From an uncultured Bacteroidota bacterium (GTDB lineage: Bacteria; Bacteroidota; Bacteroidia; 2-12-FULL-35-15), in contig CAINDA010000035.1 in assembly GCA_903847205.1 (NCBI GenBank), positions 248,001 through 312,000 of the forward strand: a DNA stretch of 64,000 bases, in the 5' to 3' direction. A program made the translations under genes and the position numbers. The notes beneath the pieces were generated by a model, which saw only the letters and a program-made list of their open reading frames with translations, made no database searches and had not been told where the DNA came from. Below, one piece after another: positions 9,002 to 18,535 of this stretch. Within the stretch, counting starts at the first letter, position 1. Each line of letters opens with the position of its first letter.

Positions 9002-9922
9002 TTATCCAGCAAGCAGATTACAGCCTCTGATGTCGCTGTTATCAAATCGTCCAAGTACTTCAAAAGAATTATCAGAATAAGATTTCCCTAAATCTTGTGA
9101 TGCAATAAACGAACAGGAATTAATATTCGCAAGATCAATAATATTGATGCCGCCAGTTTTATTATCCGGCAAAAATGAAAACGGATCGTTTGTATCACGT
9201 ATCATTACTTTCATCCATGGAGGACAGTAAAATATGCCGTTCCCTTTCGAATAGGCCTGTGATAAAAGCTCTGTCATACCGTATTCACTGTGAATTGCTG
9301 AAACTCCAAACCTTTGGCATAAAACAGTATGCAGTTCTTCCCGCACCATCTCTTCCCGCTTGCCCTTCATACCGCCTGTTTCCATCACAATGGTGTAATT
9401 CAGCTTCATCCCAATTTCTTCGGCCAGGTCAAGCAGTGCATAAGTAACACCTAACAAAATAGTTTTTTGTTTTGCGTATTCAAGCTCTTTTAATTTCAAA
9501 ATCAGTTCATCAAAATTATGCAGATAGAAACCGCTTTCGCGATGCCCGCTTTTTTTTATCAAATCGGCAGCCATGTATATTAAAGAAGATCCCTCCCTTT
9601 CAAGGTAAGATGGCAGAAGTGCTAAAACACAGTATTCATCAATATTGCCGTAAAAATGTGCAAATCCTTTCAGATAACTTTTTTCATAAACTGCAGTATC
9701 TGTCACATAGTGCCTGCTTTGAACAGTACCGCTGCTTGTAAAAGCCCATGCTTCATTATGACTGCTGTTATCGCCCGAAATTACTTTATGCGTTTTAAAA
9801 AAATCAATCGGCATAAACGGAATTTGTTCGAGTTCTGTAACAGCCTCAGTTTTAATTTTCAGAGCAGTTAAATAGCGCATATAAATTTCATTGTACGCAG
9901 CTTGATATTTAAAAACAGCCAA
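9002..9922 (-). CDS. LuxE-like acyl-protein synthetase (ANL superfamily)
   Basis: 306 residues from a TTG codon. The LuxE/acyl-protein synthetase family activates a carboxylate with ATP and transfers it to a thiol. The phosphate-binding TSSGT is at 62-66 and the aromatic adenylate-site motif appears as 'HSEYGMTELLSQAY'. Homology-like sequence continues upstream without a stop: residues reading KPFIESIFNINTADQFKRTA lie directly before the TTG and resemble a normal N terminus. No ATG occurs between the upstream stop and 9922; a CTG at 9985 is the best placed candidate start, giving about 327 residues. Other lux genes are absent, so bioluminescence is not implied; activation of an acid in lipid or polysaccharide synthesis is more likely. 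Confidence 0.8.
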   Translation of the reverse strand: MAVFKYQAAYNEIYMRYLTALKIKTEAVTELEQIPFMPIDFFKTHKVISGDNSSHNEAWAFTSSGTVQSRHYVTDTAVYEKSYLKGFAHFYGNIDEYCVLALLPSYLEREGSSLIYMAADLIKKSGHRESGFYLHNFDELILKLKELEYAKQKTILLGVTYALLDLAEEIGMKLNYTIVMETGGMKGKREEMVREELHTVLCQRFGVSAIHSEYGMTELLSQAYSKGNGIFYCPPWMKVMIRDTNDPFSFLPDNKTGGINIIDLANINSCSFIASQDLGKSYSDNSFEVLGRFDNSDIRGCNLLAG

Positions 9923-10073
9923 CGCCGTCCGTTTAAATTGATCAGCAGTATTGATATTAAAAATGCTTTCGATAAAAGGCTTCAGAGTATCCAGGACAAT
10001 AATCTTTTTTAAAATGCGTTTTACTTGTTTTGCCCAAAAATAATTAATAATTTTATCTTCCTAATTATAATAA

Positions 10074-10568
10074 ATGAAACATTTCATCTTCATAACGCTG
10101 TTGTTCGTTTTTATTGCGGTTTCAATAACATCATGCGTGAAAGAAAAAAATTTCCCTCCGGAACCTGTTATTGCATTTGAAAAATTTGTACAGTACGGAC
10201 ATGATTCTGCCGATTGTTTTATTACATTTAAAGACGGCGACGGTGATATCGGTATCCTTAAAGGGGATTTAACTTCTCCTGATGATTTAAAAATGAAATA
10301 TTTGTATAAAGATCCTAACGGCATTTTTCAACCCGTAGACTCTACTTTCGGAACAGCTCCTTTTGATACTTTATTTTACAGCTACCGCGTTCCGAATATC
10401 ACACCAGACGGGCAGTACAAAGCATTGGACGGCGAAATAAAAATTAAATTACGCTCTGCTCCTATTTTCGGCCCTCAGCATATTGTAAAATTTGAAATCA
10501 GGTTAACAGACAGAGCAGGTCATAAAAGCAATATAGTTTCCACTAACGAAATAACTGTGATTCCATAG
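10074..10568 (+). CDS. Lipoprotein, hypothetical
   Basis: 164 residues with a lipoprotein signal peptide (hydrophobic FIFITLLFVFIAVS, lipobox SITSC with the cysteine at 21). The mature part includes 'FKDGDGDIG', an acidic turn that may bind calcium, and mostly beta structure. Similar short lipoproteins are common in Bacteroidota, but I know of no assigned function. It has its own terminator at 10591-10628. Confidence 0.7.
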   Translation: MKHFIFITLLFVFIAVSITSCVKEKNFPPEPVIAFEKFVQYGHDSADCFITFKDGDGDIGILKGDLTSPDDLKMKYLYKDPNGIFQPVDSTFGTAPFDTLFYSYRVPNITPDGQYKALDGEIKIKLRSAPIFGPQHIVKFEIRLTDRAGHKSNIVSTNEITVIP

Positions 10569-10590
10569 ACTGTAAAGCAGCTATTTTCCG

Positions 10591-10628
10591 AACAAGACTA
10601 TTGATATTTTCAATAGTCTTGTTTTTTT
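10591..10628 (+). terminator. Rho-independent terminator
   Basis: AACAAGACTATTGA (10591-10604) pairs with TCAATAGTCTTGTT (10610-10623), a 14-bp perfect stem, and ends in a run of T. Confidence 0.9.
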
Positions 10629-10735
10629 ATATGACAAGCCAAAACGCCCCATTCATTTTTGGGATAACATTAATCGAATATCAAAAATGCCGCCGGTCTT
10701 AATTACCAAAAACTTTCACGATATTTGCATGCCTT

Positions 10736-11605
10736 ATGACCGAAGAAAAAAATAAGAAAAGCAAATTTTTAGAACGTTTACACAATCGTTACAGATTAGT
10801 TGTAATGAACGATGATACGTTTGAAGAAAAATTTTCTCTGCGGCTTACCCCTTTCGGCCTCGTTATTCTTTTAGGCTCATTAACAATAGTAATGATTATG
10901 ATTGTTACTTCCCTGATCGCTTTTACCCCTTTGCGGGAATATATTCCGGGCTATGCCGCAGGAGGTGTGCGGAGAGATTTAGTCCGCCTCACTTTTAGAA
11001 GTGATTCATTAGAGAAGGCCCTGATTGAACAAAACTTATTTATGGAAAATATAGGGAATGTTTTGCGCGGCAATGTTAAATCCGACAGTACTCAAAACCG
11101 CCCAAATAAAAACAACGATTACGGCAAATTAAAAATAAATGCTTCTAAAAAAGAAGACGAGCTCCGCAAAGGTATTGAAGCGCAGGACCAATACAGTCTC
11201 GCTTATGAAACTGAAGCAAATAAAAATGCGATGAGCAGCTTTTTCTTTTTTACTCCTCTTAAAGGAATTGTTTCCAGCTCCTTTAAAACAAACGAACAGC
11301 ATTACGGTATTGATATTGTCGGTCCTGAAAACGAAGCGGTAAAAACAACGCTTGACGGCACTGTAATTTTAGCTACATGGTCATCGGAAACAGGCTATAC
11401 CATTACCATACAGCACAGCAATAATTTAATATCAGTTTATAAACACAATTCGGTATTGTTAAAAAAAGTGGGCGATAATGTTAAAGCGGGTGAAGCAATT
11501 GCCATTATAGGCAATTCAGGAGAACAGACTACCGGCCCTCATCTGCATTTCGAATTATGGTATAACGGAACCCCTATCGATCCGCAGGAGTATATGGTGT
11601 TTTAA
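10736..11605 (+). CDS. Membrane-anchored M23 (LytM) metallopeptidase
   Basis: 289 residues: short basic cytoplasmic tail, one transmembrane helix (41-63), a periplasmic linker with helical propensity (80-165) and a C-terminal LytM/M23 domain (about 170-285). Zinc ligands are visible as H189 and D193 in 'HYGID' and H269/H271 in 'GPHLHFELW'. The family cuts peptide cross-links of peptidoglycan, or, when degenerate, regulates amidases; here the ligands are intact. The start is the ATG preceded closely by GATATTTG, one mismatch from a -7 box, which would make the mRNA almost leaderless. The gene precedes dxr on the same strand. Confidence 0.88.
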   Translation: MTEEKNKKSKFLERLHNRYRLVVMNDDTFEEKFSLRLTPFGLVILLGSLTIVMIMIVTSLIAFTPLREYIPGYAAGGVRRDLVRLTFRSDSLEKALIEQNLFMENIGNVLRGNVKSDSTQNRPNKNNDYGKLKINASKKEDELRKGIEAQDQYSLAYETEANKNAMSSFFFFTPLKGIVSSSFKTNEQHYGIDIVGPENEAVKTTLDGTVILATWSSETGYTITIQHSNNLISVYKHNSVLLKKVGDNVKAGEAIAIIGNSGEQTTGPHLHFELWYNGTPIDPQEYMVF

Positions 11606-11610
11606 TTTTA

Positions 11611-11700
11611 GTTGAAAGTTTGAAAGTTGACTTTGGTTCTCATCACACTAATAAACTTTAAACTTTTCAGCTGTGAACTTTCGAACTTTAAACTTTGAAA
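11611..11700. repeat. AACTTT/AAAGTT word repeat forming an imperfect inverted repeat
   Basis: The left arm GTTGAAAGTTTGAAAGTTGA (11611-11630) is roughly complementary to the right arm built of CTTTAAACTTTTC and GAACTTTCGAACTTTAAAC (11655-11698). The same word family recurs at 57693-57756. The right end runs into the TTG start region of dxr. Confidence 0.6.
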
Positions 11701-12864
11701 CTAAAAAATTTGAACGAGAAAAAAAAAATAGCAATTCTTGGAAGCACCGGCTCTATCGGCACACAGGCATTAGATGTGATTCGCGCGAATCCTGATGAGT
11801 TTGTTGTTGAAGTTCTTACTGCTAACGGCAACGCCGATCTGCTGATAAAGCAGGCACTTGAATTTAATCCCAACACAGTTGTAATTGCCGATGAGAGCAA
11901 ATACAGCTTTGTGAAAGATGCTCTGCTTCCCCATGATATCAAAGTATTTGCCGGCAGTAAAGCAGTTACCGAGGTAGTGCAGACGGAGAGCATTGATATG
12001 GTACTTGCAGCTATTGTAGGCTATGCAGGCCTCGAATCAACTATTGCAGCTATTAATGCCGGTAAGCAGATTGCATTAGCCAATAAAGAAACGCTTGTTG
12101 TAGCCGGCGATTTGGTTACTGCTCTCGCCAAAGTAAAAGGCGTAAATCTTTACCCAGTTGATTCGGAGCATTCAGCTATTTTTCAATGTCTAGCAGGAGA
12201 GTTTCACAACCCTGTCGAAAAAATTTATTTGACTGCTTCCGGCGGCCCCTTCAGAGGAAAAGACAAAAACTTTTTAAACGGAGTAAAAAAAGAACAAGCC
12301 TTAAAACATCCCAATTGGGAGATGGGAGCTAAAATCACAATCGACTCTGCATCCATGATGAACAAAGGATTAGAAGTGATTGAAGCAAAGTGGCTGTTTG
12401 GATTAAAACCTGAACAGATTGATGTAATTGTGCATCCTCAGAGCATCATCCATTCCATCGTTCAGTTTACCGACGGCTGTATGAAAGCCCAGATGGGTCT
12501 GCCCGATATGAAGCTTCCGATACAATATGCACTTGGCTATCCAAACAGGCTGAAATCAGATTTTCCGCGTTTTAATTTTTTGAATTATCCCGCTTTAACT
12601 TTTGAGCAGGCCGATACAAAAACATTTCGTAATCTTGCACTCGCTTTTGAAGCAATGAATAAGGGCGGAAATGCACCCTGCATATTAAATGCTGCGAATG
12701 AAATTGCTGTAGCTGCATTTTTAAAAGATGAAATTGGATTCCTGGAAATGAGTGATCTCGTTGAGAAATGTTTGCAGACCATCCATTTTATTAATAAACC
12801 AAGCTACGCAGACTATGTCGAAACAGATAAAGAAACAAGACGTGTTGCGGCGAATTTGATTTGA
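11695..12864 (+). CDS. dxr: 1-deoxy-D-xylulose-5-phosphate reductoisomerase
   Basis: 389 residues, normal length. Converts DXP to 2-C-methyl-D-erythritol 4-phosphate with NADPH, the second step of the MEP isoprenoid pathway, in the cytoplasm. Visible: NADPH loop GSTGSIG (16-22), 'NKETLVVAG', metal ligands in 'VDSEHSAIFQ', 'ASGGPF', and substrate loops 'HPNWEMGAKITIDSASMMNKG' in part. No ATG is available: the start is a TTG at 11695 or, equally plausible, the TTG at 11710 (giving NEKKKIAILG), both next to repeat DNA. Followed by rseP on the same strand, separated by a 218-base repeat-rich gap. Confidence 0.96.
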   Translation: MKLKNLNEKKKIAILGSTGSIGTQALDVIRANPDEFVVEVLTANGNADLLIKQALEFNPNTVVIADESKYSFVKDALLPHDIKVFAGSKAVTEVVQTESIDMVLAAIVGYAGLESTIAAINAGKQIALANKETLVVAGDLVTALAKVKGVNLYPVDSEHSAIFQCLAGEFHNPVEKIYLTASGGPFRGKDKNFLNGVKKEQALKHPNWEMGAKITIDSASMMNKGLEVIEAKWLFGLKPEQIDVIVHPQSIIHSIVQFTDGCMKAQMGLPDMKLPIQYALGYPNRLKSDFPRFNFLNYPALTFEQADTKTFRNLALAFEAMNKGGNAPCILNAANEIAVAAFLKDEIGFLEMSDLVEKCLQTIHFINKPSYADYVETDKETRRVAANLI

Positions 12865-12874
12865 TAATGAGATA

Positions 12875-13070
12875 ATATACCAATGTGCGGATTTACCAAT
12901 TTAACGATGTACCAATTTAACGATTTAAAGATATACCCGATGTAACTATTAATAGTGTTCCAATCTTCAGATGTTCCGATTTAGCAAATCCGCACATCGG
13001 TACATCGGTACATTAATACATCCGCACATCAGATGATCCGCACATCAATTAATAAACCAATTACACTCGA
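12875..13070. repeat. CCGATTTACCGATGTACC-type word repeat with inverted arms
   Basis: The dxr-rseP gap is built of short related words. ACCAATTTAACGATGT is repeated in tandem near 12894-12925, and ATGTGCGGATTT (12883-12894) has a perfect inverted copy AAATCCGCACAT (12986-12997), with further 'CATCGGTACATCGGTAC' and 'CCGCACATC' copies to 13050. A large fold of the transcript is possible. Confidence 0.65.
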
Positions 13071-13082
13071 ACTAATTTAACT

Positions 13083-14402
13083 ATGGAAGTATTAACACAA
13101 GCCGCGCAGTTTATTTTAAGCCTCTCTATTCTTATCGTTTTACATGAACTGGGACATTTTATCCCTGCACGGCTGTTTAAAATCAGGGTAGAAAAATTCT
13201 ATTTATTTTTTGATCCCTGGTTTTCACTTTTCAAAGTAAAAAAAGGCGATACCGAGTATGGTATCGGCTGGCTTCCTTTAGGAGGTTATGTTAAAATATC
13301 AGGAATGATAGATGAATCCATGGATAAGGAGCAGATGAAACAGCCTCCTCAGCCTTGGGAGTTTCGTGCAAAGCCGGCCTGGCAGCGCTTAATCATTATG
13401 CTGGGCGGTGTTACAGTAAATGTAATTCTTGGAATACTTATTTATTCAATGGTACTGCTTGCCTGGGGCGAAGAATTTCTGCCGACAAAAAATGTTAAAT
13501 ACGGGGTGGCAGTTGATACACTTGCCTATCAGATGGGCTTGCGCGACGGCGACATGATACTTTCCGTTGATAACAAACCGGTTGAAAATATTGCCAAAGT
13601 TTCTTATGATGTTCTGATCAACAAAGCAAAAAGCATTCAGGCTGAGCGTAACGGGCAGAAAGTAGAAATTGCAGTTACTGATGACGATTTAAGCGATATG
13701 ATCAAACACAAGTATAATCTTGTTGAACCCCGCTTTCCGTTTGATGTTGACACAGTTCTCGCCGGCAAGCCCGCAATGGCTGCCGGCATTAAAAAGGGAG
13801 ATAAAATTATTGCTGTTAACAATACGCCCACCCCATATTTTCAGGATGTTGTAAAGATACTTCAGAATAACAAAAACCTTTCGGTCAACGTTACCCTGCT
13901 TCGTAAGAGCGACAGTATAACAGTAAAATCAGCAGTTACAGAGGATGGAAAGCTTGGACTCGGACCGAAATCGTTTGATACCTACTTCACTTTGGACACA
14001 AGAAAATATGATTTGATTTCATCCTTCCCTGCAGGTATTCATAAAGCATACGAAACCTTTGACGGTTATATCAAACAATTTAAAGTACTGTTTACTGTAA
14101 AAGGTGCCCATAAAGAGCTCGGCGGGTTTATGACAATAGGCAAAGCCTACAGTACTACCTGGGATTGGCAGCGTTTCTGGGCATTCACAGCATTTTTGAG
14201 CATAGTGCTTGCCATTATGAACATCCTTCCGATTCCTGCATTGGACGGGGGCCATGTAATGTTTTTATTGTATGAAGTAATTACCGGCAGAAAACCAAAT
14301 GAAAAGGTTATGGAGTATGCGCAGTATGCAGGTATGATTTTACTTTTGGCACTATTGCTGTATGCCAATGGCAATGATGTTGTAAGGCTGTTTAGTAAAT
14401 AA
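13083..14402 (+). CDS. rseP: RseP-type site-2 zinc protease
   Basis: 439 residues. Intramembrane metalloprotease that cleaves anti-sigma factors or leftover signal peptides. The HELGH zinc motif is at 21-25 in the first membrane helix; periplasmic PDZ domains occupy about 120-310; the third zinc ligand lies in 'LPIPALDGGHVMF' near 385; the last membrane helix is at 415-433. Sequence length and order match the family. Which anti-sigma factor it processes is not indicated. Neighbour dxr is a common partner of rseP in bacterial genomes. Confidence 0.94.
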   Translation: MEVLTQAAQFILSLSILIVLHELGHFIPARLFKIRVEKFYLFFDPWFSLFKVKKGDTEYGIGWLPLGGYVKISGMIDESMDKEQMKQPPQPWEFRAKPAWQRLIIMLGGVTVNVILGILIYSMVLLAWGEEFLPTKNVKYGVAVDTLAYQMGLRDGDMILSVDNKPVENIAKVSYDVLINKAKSIQAERNGQKVEIAVTDDDLSDMIKHKYNLVEPRFPFDVDTVLAGKPAMAAGIKKGDKIIAVNNTPTPYFQDVVKILQNNKNLSVNVTLLRKSDSITVKSAVTEDGKLGLGPKSFDTYFTLDTRKYDLISSFPAGIHKAYETFDGYIKQFKVLFTVKGAHKELGGFMTIGKAYSTTWDWQRFWAFTAFLSIVLAIMNILPIPALDGGHVMFLLYEVITGRKPNEKVMEYAQYAGMILLLALLLYANGNDVVRLFSK

Positions 14403-14405
14403 AAT

Positions 14406-14530
14406 CAATTTGATAATTTGATAATTTTCAATTGATTTAAATGAATTTTTGTAATGAACAAATTTGATAATCTGATAAAAAAAACTGCTTTCATCGGCAC
14501 ATCAGCTCATTCTCAAATTATCAAATTAAC
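14406..14530. repeat. AATTTGATAATTTGATAA word repeat entering a gene
   Basis: CAATTTGATAATTTGATAAT (14406-14425) is followed by AATTTGATAATCTGAT (14461-14476) and the inverted form CAAATTATCAAATTA (14514-14528). The last two lie inside the first 25 codons of the gene starting at 14454, where they encode the residues before the hydrophobic core. Confidence 0.6.
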
Positions 14531-15296
14531 GATTTTATTTTTCCTCTATTTTCTTGTGCATCCTGCCTCAGCGCAGGAAGGCACACGTACTCCAAAAAAC
14601 AATGCTGTTACTCCTTCCGGGAAAATAATGGTTATCCCTTTTGAGCCCAAATTGTACATGACTGAGATTGATATGAAAATCTACCAGGAAACAAAATGGA
14701 GTTTTGCTAAAATCCGAGAAAACTTCCGGCATCAGCTGGATGCGGAGCTTAAACTTAAACTTCAGAAAATTGCACCGGTTGTTTCTTTTTATTCCGATTC
14801 TGTTAAAATGGCTAAGGATCTGGCTTACATCTATCAATCAACCGTCCTTTCGTATGAATTAATTCCAGTCCCGGGAATTAAAACTGTTGCAGCAGCACCG
14901 CAAAAAGGAATTACAAACGGACAGATAACTGTTGCCATCAGCGACGATAAAAGATTTATGAGTATAAAACCCAACGATACTAAGCTGCTGCCATATCTGA
15001 ACAAAAAATATAAATCAGACTATTTTGTTTTTGTGAATCAGCTTGATATAGTGAGTCAGAAAGATTCTTATAATATTGCGACGGATACTTTTCAGAGAGA
15101 AATAACAGTGCATTATACCATTTTAAATACAGCGGGTAAAGTGCTTTCATCAGGTATTTCTGTGTCGCATTTTTCATCAAAAGAAAACAATCCTAAAAAA
15201 ATTATTTCGATCAGCTTCCCTCCTATTGCCGGTTATATTGCAGATAAGCTTTCAGCAGGCATTGCAGCTGAGCATGGTGCATCAGAGAAAAAATAA
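14454..15296 (+). CDS. Secreted hypothetical protein
   Basis: 280 residues. The first 25 (MNKFDNLIKK..) come largely from an AATTTGATAAT repeat; they are followed by a hydrophobic core (LTILFFLYFLVHPASAQ) that makes an unusually long signal peptide with cleavage near residue 41. The mature part has mixed alpha/beta character, with 'GKIMVIPFEPKLYMTEID' near its start. It resembles a periplasmic protein conserved in Bacteroidota; I cannot name a function. No later ATG would keep the signal core, so this start is favoured. Confidence 0.7.
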   Translation: MNKFDNLIKKTAFIGTSAHSQIIKLTILFFLYFLVHPASAQEGTRTPKNNAVTPSGKIMVIPFEPKLYMTEIDMKIYQETKWSFAKIRENFRHQLDAELKLKLQKIAPVVSFYSDSVKMAKDLAYIYQSTVLSYELIPVPGIKTVAAAPQKGITNGQITVAISDDKRFMSIKPNDTKLLPYLNKKYKSDYFVFVNQLDIVSQKDSYNIATDTFQREITVHYTILNTAGKVLSSGISVSHFSSKENNPKKIISISFPPIAGYIADKLSAGIAAEHGASEKK

Positions 15297-15345
15297 AATA
15301 TTTAAATTTAAGCTGTAAATCAGAACGATATTTAATTATATAACA

Positions 15346-15373
15346 GAACAGCCGCCTAAAAGGGCGGCTGTTC
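15346..15373. terminator. GC-rich hairpin, bidirectional terminator
   Basis: GAACAGCCGCC (15346-15356) pairs with GGCGGCTGTTC (15363-15373) around a short loop, between convergent genes. There is no long T run, so function as an intrinsic terminator is likely but not certain. Confidence 0.65.
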
Positions 15374-15409
15374 CATTGTTCAATCACAAACAAAATCAAT
15401 ACAAAATTT

Positions 15410-18400
15410 TTAGTCTTTCATAAACTTACCTGTAATGATATGCCCGTCTGTTTTTTTCAATTCAATAAAATACAGACCGTTTACTAATGTGCTGATATTT
15501 ATTTTATACAGAACATCACTGTTGGTTACTTTTTCATTCTGCAGCAATCGCCCTTGTATATCGTAAATACTAATTACACTTACACTGCCTGCATTCCCAA
15601 GGTTTACATTTAATTCATCCGTTGCCGGATTAGGATAAATGCTGAGGCTGAAATCCGCTGTAATATTTGCGATACCCAATGGAAACTGAATAGTATTCAA
15701 TGTTTGATTAGTTATTACAGGTTTGTTATAATCGAAATAAATAGCAGCTGAATTTTTAATCTGAGTCAACGGGCTTAAATGAGGACGTTGTTTTATTGAA
15801 TACGAAACTAACCCTCTGCTGTCCATTTCACTGTCAGACTGCCAGTCAAGATGAATATTATTAAAAGTGAATTTTAATATACCGTTCTCATTAATACTCG
15901 CAGTATAATTATGATCCGAATAACCCGGGCGTAATGAGGTCCAGTCTAAATCAGAATCAAGCGTGTCGATTACGACAATTTTTTGTGCAAAAAAAGTTCC
16001 GGTATTTTGGAAATGTATTACATAATCCAACACTGAATCCTTGGTAAATATATATCCCTGAGCACCAGTTCCTTTTGGAGTTACTTCTTTAAAATTAGGG
16101 TCGAAAGACCCGATTACAGCCGTAGAACCGTTATCAACATTATTCCATGGAGTATAATCAGTCAGCCAATTAGTCATCGGAGCAGCGTAAACTGCAGAAT
16201 CCCAAAAATTAACATTTGTTCCAATAGGAATGTTAGTCGGCACCATATAATCGGTATATATCATTGTTGATGCGCCCGGTGATAAAGCTCCGAAACCTGA
16301 AGTAACGCTGTACCAATTTGGATTAGGAATAGGACTTAATTGAGTATATACATTTGGAGAAGAGCTGACATACTGCAGCTGGCCGTCGTTTCTTTTTCCA
16401 AATTGAATATTTGTTTCATTTACTGTGCCGTCATTTTGAACGATAAGCCCCTGGGTGTATGAATTCCCCGGTATAGCATTATTTATGCTGGTTCTAACAA
16501 TGTGAATATCATGTATTGTGGTAATGGTGTTAGCAAAATTAACAGTTGATAAACAGCCGGGAGCTGCTGTTGCTGTTACTGCAACGGCATTACTTTGGCA
16601 GGAAGCCAGCGGATAAGTATATTGAACTGATTCGGATAAAGTATAACTTCCTGAGGGCACTTGAAAAGAATAATTGCCGTTTGCATCAGTGAACGTATAA
16701 CCAAAGCCGGCACAGTGAATCATTATATGTTCAACACCCTGCTCTCCGGAATCAAATGCACAATTGCTGTTTAAATCAACATATACTTTTCCCGAAATGG
16801 TGCAGTAGCAGCTTGTATTTGAAGCGTTATAACCGAGAGAAGTATAATCATTCTGTACACATCCGTTTGCATCTGTAACGTAAACATAATAATTACCTGT
16901 TGCTAAACCTGTAGGATTGGCACTTGTCTGCCCGCTGCTCCAGCTATAAGTGTAAGGAGCTGTTCCGCCGAAAGCGCTTGCATGAATAGCACCATCGCTG
17001 GTATAAATGCAGCTTGCCGGTGTTGTATTAAAACCAATATTTATAGGGCTTGAAGTGCTTAAGTAAGTGCTTTTTGTTACTGAACATCCCACATTATCTG
17101 TAATTACACAGGAGTAACTTCCAAGTGCAGCTCCCGATATACTTGATGACGAAGCTCCTGTATTCCATAAATAAGTAAATGGAGGATTGCTTCCGGATAC
17201 GATAACGCTTACATTCCCTGTAACTGCAGGGCATGCAGGATTTGATGCAAAAGCAGAAGCACTAAGTGCACTTTGAGGGAGTATAACCACAGTGCCTGTA
17301 TTCACGCATCCAGCAGCATCTGTAACTGTAAATGAGTAAGTCCCGGCAGCCATGCTGCTAATTGAAACACCTGTATGCGCAGGGAATGTATTCCAATCAA
17401 CAGTATATGGAGCGGTCCCCCCAGCAATAGTTAAAGCTGCACTGCCGGTGGGTGCTGTGCAGGAGCTGTTAACTGAAGTATAAGTAACAGTTATAGGAGT
17501 AGAAGTGCCGATAGAAATCTGGTATCCATAACCAATACATCCGTTTGCATCAGTTACAGTAACCGTAAGATTGGTTCCTCCGCTTAAGCCGCTTGCAGTC
17601 TGACCTGCAACACCATTGCTGTATGAATAGGTATAAGGCGAGGCTCCTCCTGAACCAAATGATATCACGCTTCCGTCATTCTGCAGACAGGTGGCAGGTG
17701 TAGGTGTTGAATTTACACCAATATTCAAAGTCTGTGTTATTTCAACAGGCACGGCCGTATGACATCCTTGCGCATCAGTTACAATTACACTACTAACTGA
17801 ACCCAATGACAAATTACTTAAAGAAGGTGTATTCGCTCCGTTTGACCATTGATACGTATAAGGCGCGACACCGCCGGTGAGACTGCTGACTGCTGCTGTG
17901 CCATTGGTACAATTTGCGGGAGTGTAGGCTATTGAGTAAGTGATGTTGGAAATATTTGCAATTGTAATTGGAAAAGAATCAGCACCTGTTAAAACAGTAC
18001 ACCCGCTTCCATTTGTTACTAAAGCTAAGTAACTTCCAGAGGGCAGTGTCATTGGATTACCAATACCAACAGAAGCACCCTGCACATAATTTAAATAACT
18101 AAACCATTGCACTGAAGCAGGAGCCGTTCCTCCATTTATGGTCAGGTGGGCGGTACCTGTCAGACTAGGACATATAGCATCAGTTGTAATGGGCTGGTCG
18201 ACTTGAAAAGGACGGTTCATGCCGACAGAATAATTACTATAAGTCACCCCATTGGCACCAGTAACTGAAACAAATTGAATAGGAGACGAAATTCCAAAAA
18301 GTGTATCATTAAAAGAATTCACATTTGAATGAACAATAGTATGATAATTCCAATCATAATAAGTAAAAGTCAGCGGAAGTGTCAACCCCGAAATAATATG

Positions 18401-18535
18401 AACAGCAAGTTTGCCGTCGTTATTACAGGTCTGCTGCAATATGGTACAGGTTCCCGTTTGGGCATCAGCATCTGCCCTCAAGCAAATTGCAAACAGCATA
18501 ACAGCTATTATTTTAAAGAGTTGTTTTTTCCTCAT
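15410..18535 (-). CDS. SprB-repeat surface protein with T9SS type A sorting domain
   Basis: 1041 residues. Signal peptide 1-26. About six SprB-like repeats (roughly 105-570), each with a cysteine pair and the 'GGxxPYTYxWSxG .. LxxGxYxVxVTDxxGC' pattern. Next an SdrD-B/prealbumin-like module beginning 'ISGKVYVDLNSNCAFDSGEQ', then a repeat-containing region with 'VLDYVIHFQNTGTFFA' like the DUF11/DUF7619 modules of Bacteroidota surface proteins, and a type A sorting domain (about 960-1041) starting 'SIYPNPATDELNV' and ending 'GKFMKD'. It should be exported by Sec, then T9SS, and anchored or released at the surface. SprB proteins serve as gliding adhesins in Flavobacterium; that role here is inference. 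Confidence 0.88.
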   Translation of the reverse strand: MRKKQLFKIIAVMLFAICLRADADAQTGTCTILQQTCNNDGKLAVHIISGLTLPLTFTYYDWNYHTIVHSNVNSFNDTLFGISSPIQFVSVTGANGVTYSNYSVGMNRPFQVDQPITTDAICPSLTGTAHLTINGGTAPASVQWFSYLNYVQGASVGIGNPMTLPSGSYLALVTNGSGCTVLTGADSFPITIANISNITYSIAYTPANCTNGTAAVSSLTGGVAPYTYQWSNGANTPSLSNLSLGSVSSVIVTDAQGCHTAVPVEITQTLNIGVNSTPTPATCLQNDGSVISFGSGGASPYTYSYSNGVAGQTASGLSGGTNLTVTVTDANGCIGYGYQISIGTSTPITVTYTSVNSSCTAPTGSAALTIAGGTAPYTVDWNTFPAHTGVSISSMAAGTYSFTVTDAAGCVNTGTVVILPQSALSASAFASNPACPAVTGNVSVIVSGSNPPFTYLWNTGASSSSISGAALGSYSCVITDNVGCSVTKSTYLSTSSPINIGFNTTPASCIYTSDGAIHASAFGGTAPYTYSWSSGQTSANPTGLATGNYYVYVTDANGCVQNDYTSLGYNASNTSCYCTISGKVYVDLNSNCAFDSGEQGVEHIMIHCAGFGYTFTDANGNYSFQVPSGSYTLSESVQYTYPLASCQSNAVAVTATAAPGCLSTVNFANTITTIHDIHIVRTSINNAIPGNSYTQGLIVQNDGTVNETNIQFGKRNDGQLQYVSSSPNVYTQLSPIPNPNWYSVTSGFGALSPGASTMIYTDYMVPTNIPIGTNVNFWDSAVYAAPMTNWLTDYTPWNNVDNGSTAVIGSFDPNFKEVTPKGTGAQGYIFTKDSVLDYVIHFQNTGTFFAQKIVVIDTLDSDLDWTSLRPGYSDHNYTASINENGILKFTFNNIHLDWQSDSEMDSRGLVSYSIKQRPHLSPLTQIKNSAAIYFDYNKPVITNQTLNTIQFPLGIANITADFSLSIYPNPATDELNVNLGNAGSVSVISIYDIQGRLLQNEKVTNSDVLYKINISTLVNGLYFIELKKTDGHIITGKFMKD

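Noticed and set aside
9002-9922. Bioluminescence gene
   Set aside because: LuxE-like proteins are widespread; no luciferase or reductase genes are present.
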